From Phoronis australis (taxonomy: Eukaryota > Phoronida > Phoronidae), in contig NMRA01000357.1 in assembly GCA_002633005.1 (NCBI GenBank), forward strand, positions 179,032-243,031: a DNA stretch of 64,000 nt, in the 5' to 3' direction. A model generated the notes under the pieces. The model ran no database searches, was not told where the DNA came from, and worked only from the letters and a program-made list of their open reading frames with translations. Below are positions 11,838 to 20,118 of the stretch, piece by piece. The position numbers and the translations under genes were made by a program. Within the stretch, counting starts at the first letter, position 1. The number at the start of each line of letters is the position of its first letter.

Positions 11838-13193
11838 AACTGCAGAATTGACCCAAGCAGGTAAGCATGATTTAGAATCAAGCTTGTTTCCTACACATGA
11901 TTAACTGTAAATTACGTGGACATATCAACTCTCATGTTTGATATTTTACAAAAGTGTTTTTTCAGTTAAAATTTTGAAGATGTGGCAACAAAACGCTCCG
12001 TGAATAAAAAATGAAAAAATGTTACACATACCTATCCTCTGAGCTGTGACGGGAAAACAGTTTTGAGGGCGATGTAAGTGTAAATTTATTTTCACACAAG
12101 GGCTTGTATGTATAATCAAAATAGATAGGAACTAGTTGAACTGTAAGAAATTATATTAATTTAACAATTAGCTTGTCATGTTTTGTAAGAGGTGCCACTA
12201 AGAATTTAAATTGTTTCAAATGCATTCACGTTTACATGTTTAATCTTCTATAAAACCCCCTACTTGGTTTCAGATCCTTCTATATGTCAACCACACGAGC
12301 CGGAGTGTATCCAACGAGACAATTTGAGTCCGATGAAACCCAAGAATGTTTTCACTACCAAACGCAAGGCGTTCATTCTGCATTAGTTTCTAGTCTGATA
12401 ACTCCAAGGTTAGTGTTATGTGATACACGTTAAGTGTAATTGTTTTCTTATATACATTACTTTTTTCTGTAGTCAACTTTCTCTTTTTTCGTCTTCATCT
12501 ATTCGTTATCANGACAACTGCAGAATTGACCCAAGCAGGTAAGCATGATTTAGAATCAAGCTTGTTTCCTACACATCATTAACTGCAAGTTACGTGGACA
12601 TATCAACTCTCATGTTTGATATTTTACAAAAGTGTTATTTTTCAGTTAAAATTTTGAAGATGTGGCAACAAAACGCTCCGTGAATAAAAAATTAAAAAAA
12701 TGTTTCACATACCTATCCTCTGAGCTGTGACGGGGAAAAAGTTTTGAAGGCGATGTAAGTGAAAATTTATTTTCAGACAAGGGCTCGTATGTATAATCAA
12801 AATAGTTAGGAACAAGTTGAACTGTAAGAAATTACATTAATTTAACAATTAGCTTGTCAGGTTTTGTAAGAGGTGCCACTAAGAATTTGAATTGTTTCAA
12901 ATGCATTCACGTTTACATGTTTAATCTTCTATAAAACCCCCTACTTGGTTTCAGATCATTCTATATGTCAACCACACGAGCCGGAGTGTATCCAATGAGA
13001 CAGTATGAGTCCGATGAAACCCAAGAATGTTTTCACGGCCAAACGCAAACCATTCATTCTGAATTAGTTTCTAGTCTGATAACTCCAAAGTTAGTGTTAC
13101 GTGATACACGTTAACTGTAATTGTTTTCTTATATACATTACTTTTTTCTGTAGTCAACTTTCTCTTTTTTCGTCTTCATCTATTCGTTATCAT
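11838..13193. other. Unmerged contig overlap around N 12512
   Basis: 11838-12511 and 12513-13193 are the same ~675-bp sequence with a few percent differences: the end of transposase exon 2, an intron, exon 3 and the start of the last exon. The first copy breaks off at the N exactly where the second one continues (CGTTATCATGTCGCG). This is best read as two allelic or overlapping contigs joined by an N. Confidence 0.85.
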
Positions 13194-13266
13194 GTCGCGT
13201 ATTAGTGCTGATAAAGTCACGTAAAGCACCATTGTTTTAAAAAATATTCAAATCGTGGCATTTTCA

Positions 13267-13315
13267 AATAAACAAGGTCTTCATGAGCGCCGGGTCAAAA
13301 ATACCCTTCAATAAA
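13267..13315 (+). terminator. Poly(A) signals after the transposase stop
   Basis: AATAAA at 13267-13272 and again at 13310-13315, 60-110 bases after the inferred stop codon at 13203-13205. Sited as expected for the 3' end of the plus-strand gene. Confidence 0.55.
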
Positions 13316-14358
13316 TAAACGTCCAAGCGCTTATGCGTCGTATTACGGTATTTCCACTACTTTGAAAACAACGGGCAAGTGTAATGCAGCTTACAGGCTA
13401 GCGTCGAAAGCTTTAAAGGAGGATTGATTACTCATTAAATTTTGAGACGTCATAAGGTCGTAACCCTTTCATTCTCTTCAGTAGACGACGATACAAAATT
13501 CAAGATTCCTTTTTCCAGGGACCATTACTTTGAATCAGTGCAAAGAGATCGGAAGAAGCATCTTCGGAAAGGAGGGAAAGTGTCGTTGCCAAGCGAGTCC
13601 GCCCATGGTGAGAAAGGAGTGCGACAACACCATTCGCGAGATGACTCGTAAACGACTCGGATTTCAAAATTTGTCAGAAGTTGTGTAGCCAAAAGTATTG
13701 TGGTGATAAAAGTGGTGGGATTTTGTTTAATGGTTTACTAATAACATCCATACCGAGTTGAACAGACTGACTTGCTACATCCTTGTGACTTGTATGTGTT
13801 TTGTGTTCTTGGTACCGAGTTCACTGTGCTATTTCAGTTCATGGGACATTGAAAAAGAGTGAGAGGAGCTGTAATACACATACTATATTGTGATTTTCTA
13901 AAAACGTAGTGACAATGTTGTCTTTAAGTCTTTTCAAGACACACTATAGTAACTACACTGGAAATCAACAATATGAAAGCAAATTCCGTAATATTAGTAA
14001 TTGTTTAGTCACACATCATCTCAAAATAGGTCATAAAAATATATAAAATATAGCTCTGGGTAATCAACATTACAAAGGCATTGAACATTCCCCACGAGGT
14101 ATTTTTGGAATGCATTGCACTTATCATAGACACTCATTTTCTTTTTAAAATCTTATGGTAATAACAATGGCCAATGGCACTTAGTATGTCATTTGAATAT
14201 ACCTAAACACTACAAAAATGCACTGGTTCTGTTTAAGATAGATAAAATAACACAAATGTAGAAACTTTAGAAAAAGGTTCAAAATATCACACCTGGCAAC
14301 TGCCAACCATAAACTCTTTTAATCAGAATAAAAACTTAAACAAATTTCACTACTGGAC
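13316..14358. other. Spacer between the two transposon genes
   Basis: A 69-codon open frame at 13442-13651 is rich in Arg, Lys, His and Ser and has no recognisable motif. No other exon is supported. The spacer separates the 3' ends of two convergent genes. Confidence 0.4.
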
Positions 14359-15695
14359 TTAATGAAGCTTCTGTTTTTTGTGCCTACAGAGGGAGGCATA
14401 ATGCTTGTACGATTTGCCGCATTCACAACAGAAAGCAGTGACCTCATGTTGTGACGCGATGTGTCGCTTTAGGCTCACTTTCTCTGTGAAGCATTGGTTG
14501 CAGGCAGGACACTGCATTGTCTTGTCTCCTGAGCACAGTGCTTCATGTTGTGACTTTTTGTACCTATCGAAAAACCTCTTGCCACATGAAACACATAAAA
14601 ATGCTTTGTAGTTTGCGTGCTGGCTCATGTGATCTTGAAACTTTGTTTGTCTCACGAACACTTTCCCACAGTCCGTCACTGGGCAGGTGAACGTCTTGGT
14701 TGCAGTCCTGTCACAATGCTTTGTTGCCATGTGGTCAAGCAGTATTGATTTTTTACTAAACGAAGCTCCACAAGTCACACATAGTCCTTTGTCACAAGCA
14801 CTAGTTCTCCTTTTTGAAGGTGTAGACGTTAAGAAGCGAAAAGACTCATCTTGTGGCAGAAGTTCAACTAAAAAATATCAAAAGCATTTCAGTTATACTT
14901 GTTAGGTGAAATCTCACAAAAATCATGAAAAACAGTGAAGTATAATCAACAATCAACCCACCCGGCGCCTATTTCAGGGTACGTATTAAATGTAAAACTG
15001 ACATAACACCGTAACTTGAACGAGTATTCAGGCCAATGCATAGAAAAAGAATGTGCGTTCACGATCGCTTTTTTGCGTTCACGATCGCCATATGAAAGTA
15101 AGGATTTCGTTCTCGATCGCCGTCTCACACAAGGACANAAAAACAGTGAAGTATAATAAACAATCAACCCACCCGGCGCCTATTTCAGGGTACGTATTAA
15201 ATGTAAAACTGACATAACACCGTAACTTGAACGAGTATTCAGGTCAATGCATAGAAAAAGAATGTGCGTTCACGATCGCTTTTTTGCGTTCACGATCGCC
15301 ATAATGAAAGTAACGCTTTCGTTCCCGATCGCCGTCTCTCACAAGGACAAACTTGTATTGGTAAATATCTCGAATTGCTTCACAAAACATAACTTCGAAA
15401 GGTGTCACCTGGGGCAATGAAGCTCTAAACGTCACACTTCTTTACTTTAGAACTCTGGAACTGCTAATAACAAGTAAAACTTGTCGACTTTACGACGCGC
15501 AAGGCATTTTATCGGAAGGCATTACTTTCTGGGCCCTTTATTTGATAAAAGTAGCAAAAGCCAAGCATCATTTCATATCGGCAACAAAGGTTAAGCTCTC
15601 ACGCTTTTCTCTGTGTCGCATTCGTGCCAAAGTAGCCACTATTTAAGAAGAAAATGACACTAAGACTCACCGGGTACATCATCGTCGTCTGCCAT
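14359..15695 (-). CDS. Five-finger C2H2 protein of the transposon
   Basis: Two exons on the minus strand: 15671-15695 (ATG at 15695, MADDDDVP, donor GTGAGT) and 14359-14867 (acceptor TATTTTTTAG). The splice joins G|TT in frame and gives 177 residues. After an acidic start and a basic patch (SKRR, 26-29) come five zinc fingers: C38/C41-H54/H59, C70/C75-H88/H92, C100/C103-H116/C120 (CCHC form), C128/C131-H144/H149 and C156/C158-H171/H177. No frame break is seen. The start codon lies 65 bp inside the right terminal repeat, so its promoter must lie in or just outside that repeat, next to the 13-bp motifs. A DNA-binding accessory or regulatory protein of the element is a reasonable inference; it is convergent with the transposase gene. 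Confidence 0.8.
14928..15350. other. Unmerged contig overlap around N 15138
   Basis: 14928-15137 and 15139-15350 are near-identical copies flanking a single N, both containing the subterminal motif triplet. They lie within the intron of the zinc-finger gene, so the protein is unaffected. Confidence 0.85.
15267..15332 (-). repeat. Right subterminal triple motif
   Basis: Three inverted copies (CGTTCNCGATCGC) at 15267, 15287 and 15320. A second set at 15056, 15076 and 15108 lies on the other side of the N at 15138 and is almost certainly the same sequence assembled twice. Confidence 0.75.
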
Positions 15696-15711
15696 TTTTG
15701 CGGCAAAGTGG

Positions 15712-15760
15712 CGTTCTCGATCGCTTTCCGGTCGTTCCCGATCGCGGGTTGGCCGGGGTG
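15712..15760 (-). repeat. Right terminal inverted repeat
   Basis: Ends GGGTTGGCCGGGGTG. Its reverse complement matches 6511-6559 at 47 of 49 positions. Contains inverted 13-bp motifs at 15712-15724 and 15733-15745, at the same distances from the tip as in the left end. Confidence 0.9.
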
Positions 15761-15773
15761 ATTACTGCTAATT

Positions 15774-16623
15774 TCCCTGGTGCAAGTCTTCGACATGTGG
15801 CCACAAATTCACAAAAGACCTAAGGTTACTATATTCGTGGACAATTGCAGTCAACATGGTCAACTAACTGACAAAAAGTGTGTGGATGCTGAAGCCCTGT
15901 GTGTGCTCTATGACTATGCAGTTCCATTCGGAGACTACACAACATTACTTGGTAAGTTTTTAGCAATCAGTTTCTATCAACATCGTTTGGTGATGTTATC
16001 CCCACCAGTTACCCCACTGAATAACAGTTTTATTTAGTGGAACTAAGTGTTTCTTTTTGGAAACTCACCCGATGCCGGGTAGGCTAGCAGCACATATTCA
16101 TATTGTCCTGGGTATGAGTGCTCCCAAAATAAGAGGTGTATGGTACGTGATGCACAGAAGTCAAGAGTGACTTTTTCACAGCAGTTTCTCTTCAAAACTA
16201 TGCTGTTTCCAATAAAATTCTCTAGATGAGTGAGTTTCCTTATTTTATCGTGGACCCCACACCCAGGACTACCAGCTCAGTTATAGAATTAACATGAATA
16301 AGCCTTAATTCAGTAAATGTTGTAACATTGCATTGGAAAAAATTGACACCTAGAATGAATTTTACTTGTTGAGATCAGAAGCACATTTTAAGGGTTATGA
16401 AAAATACACATTGTTAAATCACTCTTAGCCTGTTTCACATATTTTAATTCAGATATTAAATAAGACTTGGGTACAAAGGTTATTAGTTTCTACACATAAA
16501 CATGAAGATGAAATGTCAAGTATGTTCTGCCTTACAAAAGTAGTTGTGTCTTGTCTTTTCTTTTACAATTTGCTAATATTTCTATTCTGTTACAGGCAAG
16601 AAAAAACAACTGAAACCAACCGC
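15774..16623 (+). other. Two possible exons of an unknown gene
   Basis: Just outside the transposon an open frame ends at a donor (CTTG|GTAAGT, exon end 15951). The next acceptor (TGTTACAG, exon start 16596) restores the frame to give ...TTLL-GKKKQLKPT before the N at 16624. The frame contains VTIFVDNCSQHG and an in-frame ATG at 15795. No family recognised. It could be a host exon next to the insertion or part of another element. Confidence 0.3.
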
Positions 16624-16639
16624 NAAACAATTAAGTATC

Positions 16640-17150
16640 ACTTTATTAAGCTGAATCACGTTGACAACAATTGAAAAACGTCAAATGTATCAGGAAACAA
16701 GTCATCTGAAAACAGTTTCACGAAACCATAACATTCTGTAGGCCTACATGTACATGTACACCGTGATGAAAAGATACACAAGAGCAGTTCGCAGATGGAC
16801 TAGATGTACACTGAGAGTACACAAAAACTCTGGCCTGGTCCGTCACGAGACCAAAAGTACACCTGTGGTTGTTATCCCTATAACTGTCGCGGGACCAAAC
16901 AGTACTGGCTGAGATAAATAGTTTTACAAAGCACACTTTGGTGAAAAACATCACAAGTCTAGTTCGCCGAGAGACCAGAAGTGCACTGAAACTCGATATC
17001 TACACAAATCAAGCTGGCCTGGTCCGTCGCGAGACCTAAAGCGTACTTAGCAAAAAATTTTGAATTGAAAACTTCTCTCTAGACACTTTTTAATCCCCAG
17101 TGGATGCTCATACGTGTAGTTCATACATCTGGTGGTCAACTTCTGCGAGA
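16640..17150. repeat. Diverged tandem repeat, ~180-bp unit
   Basis: The string CTGGCCTGGTCCGTC followed by RCGAGACC recurs at about 16830 and 17013. Upstream, AGTTCGC, a variable GA-rich step, ACCAGAAGTGCACTGA-like and ACACAAA blocks recur at the same spacing, giving two diverged units. A third partial match is GTCGCGGGACCAAACAGT. No coding signal. Confidence 0.5.
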
Positions 17151-17800
17151 GGTTGTCTAGGAAGGGTTTTCGCACCGTTCTGTAGTACTCACTGGAGGAA
17201 ACAAGTATGGAGTACAGATTTAACTACGCACTACGTGAAGTAAGATTTTGGATATGAAGCAGATAGACTCAAGTAGAAATACAAACCAGAATCAGTTTCT
17301 GTGCTCTCGTAGACCCTCTGCTGTACTGGGCAAATTTGGCATGTCCAAAAATAATTTCTATTTTGTTTTCATTTTACACAAGCATAAAAAACAGACATTA
17401 TTACAAACTGTGTATAATTATAACTTATTACCTGGGTGTTTCTCCGGGAACGTTGGTCCTATCTTTCTGTTGTCTAGACTGCCGGGGATCTGTACATCGG
17501 ATCCAATGGTTTGCTGCTCTTGGAATCATTCTACCTAGACATCTTCGACGTTTGTTCCCAACGCTTGCACTTCGTCAACTGCTGTGTCAATGAGCTTGTA
17601 CGCCTCTACATTGTCAGAATATCGTTTCGCAGCTCAGTTGGCACTAAGCCCCCTGAGATAATCAAGTCCATTCAAAAGACTTACAGCGTGAGCAACTAAA
17701 TTCGATCCGTTCATCATGGACTACTTCAAACCTTGACGATGTATCCTAGGACCCATTTGCATCTCTTGCAATTTTCGAAATAAACGTCCCAATGTCTGAA
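17150..17800 (-). pseudogene. Inverted hAT-like fragment
   Basis: The reverse complement of 17460-17800 matches 5880-6189 (GGTTTGAAGTAGTCCATGAT, then the DUF4371-like helix) with indels and stops. The reverse complement of 17170-17320 matches 18690-18840. The region therefore holds pieces of the same element in both orientations. No frame remains open across it. Confidence 0.45.
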
Positions 17801-18249
17801 CGCTTGAAACCTGAAGTACTAACANCAAACAAAATCTGGAATTCCATTTGGGGATTGAGGAATTATAGATGACTAAGTTATGATGAGAAATGTACCTGAC
17901 ATGGAAGCGAACAGTTTTTAACTTCCCTCCCCTCCTCGTCTTTTTGAAACCCTACAAAACGTAGGCACACATAAAGAAATAAGGGCAGCACAAACTTCTC
18001 ACACGACTTTTCCCACAACTGCTTTCGACGCTTGTTATGACAAGGGATTACAATGCACCTGTTGCCAGGAATTGTAGAGGTAGAATGGCGGCCATAACAT
18101 ACTTTGATACGGCGGGTTAATAAGGTGAAGACTAAGAAGATTAAAGATGAAAACTATTATCTCTGAACTGAAATTGAAGTGCTGAGATACGGTAAGAGGA
18201 CTTATTTTTTAGATTTGCTGTGTTTCTTGGTTCCCTTTCGATATTTTGT

Positions 18250-18536
18250 TCTCTGGCTCGTATTTATTTTCGAGTACAATTTCAAGCACACTGCCATACC
18301 AAACTTGAAATTTAAGCATAGACTCGGAATTTTTACTCAAAATCGTACTCGAAATATAGATGAGATACACTTCAGTTCGAGTACACTCGAAAACTGAGTA
18401 CGTGCTCGAAATTTCGAGTACAGATTTTTCGAGTATGACATTGAATACACCAAAGCTGAGTCTGTACTCGAGTTGAGTATGAAGTGTGAGTTTGAGCATG
18501 ATTCGAGTCTGAGTACGGAGATTGGGGACCGGGCCC
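18250..18536. mobile_element. MITE relative ending GGGACCGGGCCC (copy C)
   Basis: Rich in ACTCGAA/TTCGAGT steps and ends GGAGATTGGGGACCGGGCCC, matching the right end of the 403-bp MITEs. The left end is not recognisable, so it is diverged or truncated. Confidence 0.5.
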
Positions 18537-18689
18537 ACTCCATGAGCAGACGGCTAAAGTTTCTGCAGGAGCACTCAGGTAATGTATTATAATTCTACAG
18601 GTTTTGTAGGAAAATAGTGTGAGTTTGCTGCTTGTGTGCAATAAACAAGAAATAGAAAACATTTTCGAACATATTAAATTTACCCAGTA

Positions 18690-18840
18690 AAGCACACGTT
18701 CTACGAACGCACAGAAACTGATTCTAGTTTGTATTTCCACTTGGCTCTATATCTGCTTCATAACCAAAATCTATGTGACGTAGTGCGTAGTCAAATTTGT
18801 TGTCAATACTTGTTTCTTCTAGTGAGTACTACAGAAGAAC
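18690..18840 (+). repeat. Inverted partner of 17170-17320
   Basis: Shares CACAGAAACTGATTCTRGTT and downstream GTAGTGCGTAGT blocks with the reverse complement of 17170-17320. Likely two arms of a rearranged hAT-type element. Confidence 0.5.
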
Positions 18841-19639
18841 AGCGGAAATACCGGATTGTTCTAAAACGCCCTGGATCCCCACGACCCCCCCTACCCATGA
18901 CCCACGACCCCTTCCACCCACGGTCCACAACCTTTTCGACACAGTCTACACATGTTCGACTCGATCTGAACACAGAACAAGCGCTGACTTGCAGGACCAT
19001 CGAGTCTGGACGTGACCTCGGTTGCTTTTTCTCTGTTTTTTGCAATTAATAGAGTCGACGATTCGACAAGTTTGAAAGCCAAAAAACAGAAAAAATAAAC
19101 AACACCACCAAATCAATTTAAAGACCTACCAACGTTACAAAGTTCGTTCCCGACAGAATGTAATCGTCTCGTCTGCTCTTCAGTGAATGTCAGATTCAAG
19201 AATTTTTGGGAGAGTGCAAGGAACCCACAAATATGTAATTTCTTCAGTAAATATAGTTTGAAAACAAAACTGTTAACTAAAAAAAGTATCTCAACGTTAC
19301 ATGGAGTATATAGTAAACGAGTATACAACAGAAAACAAATAATAAAAATGTGAAATTATGTGCATTCACGTTAACGCACTCTCACCCCAAGTTTAGAAGA
19401 ACAGGGGCATCAGTAGCCGCTCGTAAAACTATTTCCGTGACAACGATAAGCACGCTCACAACTCACTCTTTCAGATCATGTTCTTACGCTACTTTCTGTT
19501 TTTAACGACCAGGCTTGAGCCAGAGCAGATTCACGAGTCACTCAGCAACGTAATATGATTATGCAATGTGTAAAAATCGTAGATGCATCTGTTGCCGCAG
19601 GCCGTGGGTGGAGGGGGTCCAAGGGGTCGAGGGATGTGG

Positions 19640-20118
19640 AGGTCGAGTGGCTTTAGAACAATCCGGAAATACCCTTCCTAGACAACCCCTCACAGCAGTT
19701 GACTGACCAGATTTCGAAAGACAAAAAGCAGATGGAAGCTGTCATTTCTTGTGCCATAGACAGGATGAGGGATGCAGACTTAGGCTCACTGCAGGATCGG
19801 CTGAATTTCTGGGACATAGACTTGCCATCACCAGACTATCGGCATTTTGAGTAACACCAATTGCATTATGTTTCAGCGAGAGCTCCTTCTGAAATGCTCG
19901 AAGTCGAGAAGAAATGCCAAGTAACTTGCGTTCCCCACTCAAGCACGCACTCGGACAGCGACATCTTCCCAAACGTTAGGGAGCTGATATTGATAGGATG
20001 TGTATCCTCTATTGGATCCTGCGAGGCAGGGAGATCATTTCCTGTTCTCAGGCGTTTGAAGACACTTTTGAGGGTTGCTACTGTATGTCTGAGGAAAGGG
20101 TTGCAGGGTTATTACTGA
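19640..20118 (+). pseudogene. hAT transposase C-terminal (dimerisation) fragment
   Basis: The translation shows QLTDQISKDKKQMEAVISC and IDRMRDADLGSLQD, then after frame breaks FPNVRELILIGCVSSIGSCE and RSFPVLRRLKTLLR. The last part is the hAT dimerisation-domain signature, in which a Ser-Cys-Glu-x-x-R-S-F block precedes an L-R-R-L-K-T helix. Stops and frame changes are present and no catalytic core is attached. Together with the fragments at 5880 and 17150-17800 it suggests old insertions of one hAT family. Confidence 0.65.

Larger units (their letters stand above)
6647..13205 (+). pseudogene. C2H2-DDE-YqaJ transposase-like protein, spliced
   Basis: Exons: 6647-6681, 7460-11860, 12274-12408 (second assembly of the same exon at 12955-13089) and 13154-13205, all with GT-AG borders and matching phases; about 1,500 codons. 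Exon 1 (MSSRRNTLRKD) joins exon 2 in frame to give a C2H2 finger (C17, C20, H33, H38). Next come AVDGKK (Asp289, GAT at 8289), a coiled-coil-like stretch, and a YqaJ-type PD-(D/E)xK nuclease with RTPEWFSLR, GTEHE (Glu538), SSDG (Asp581) and ENK (Glu597/Lys599). Then follow SSDGQW (Asp, 9901) and SQQVENF (Glu, 11736). D, D and E in this order suggest an RNase H-fold transposase with the nuclease inserted between the first two acids. Defects: a 4-base insertion near 9278 shifts the frame, and TAG at 10006 interrupts a frame that then stays open for over 500 codons. Nuclear action is inferred. Confidence 0.75.
6511..15760 (+). mobile_element. Near-complete 9.25-kb YqaJ/DDE DNA transposon (copy 2)
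   Basis: Bounded by inverted repeats: the left end 6511-6559 and the reverse complement of 15712-15760 match over 49 bp with two mismatches, beginning CACCCCGGCCAACCCG. It encodes a long plus-strand transposase-like protein (6647-13205) and a minus-strand five-finger C2H2 protein (14359-15695). Both ends carry the 13-bp motif GCGATCGRGAACG at offsets 15 and 36 from the tip, with three more copies about 410-480 bp inside. The flanks do not show a convincing target-site duplication (left ...CTGTAAC, right ATTAC...). The N joins at 11518, 12512 and 15138 inflate its length by about 0.9 kb. The superfamily is not identified; the DDE motifs plus a YqaJ domain do not fit any family I can name with confidence. 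Confidence 0.88.

Noticed and set aside
12955..13089. A second, tandemly duplicated transposase exon allowing alternative splicing.
   Set aside because: The whole 675-bp block including introns is repeated around an N, and the first copy ends exactly where the second one continues, so it is an assembly overlap.
13442..13651. Third transposon gene encoding a 69-residue basic protein.
   Set aside because: No motif, no supported start context and no second copy to compare; could be chance.
6511..15760. Assignment of the element to Academ, Kolobok or P superfamilies.
   Set aside because: The QQVENF-type third motif recalls P/Kolobok-like enzymes, but the ends, the missing THAP domain and the YqaJ insertion do not match what I can recall with certainty.
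6504..15768. Target-site duplication of the large transposon.
   Set aside because: Left flank CTGTAAC and right flank ATTACTG do not match at any length of three or more, so no duplication is claimed.
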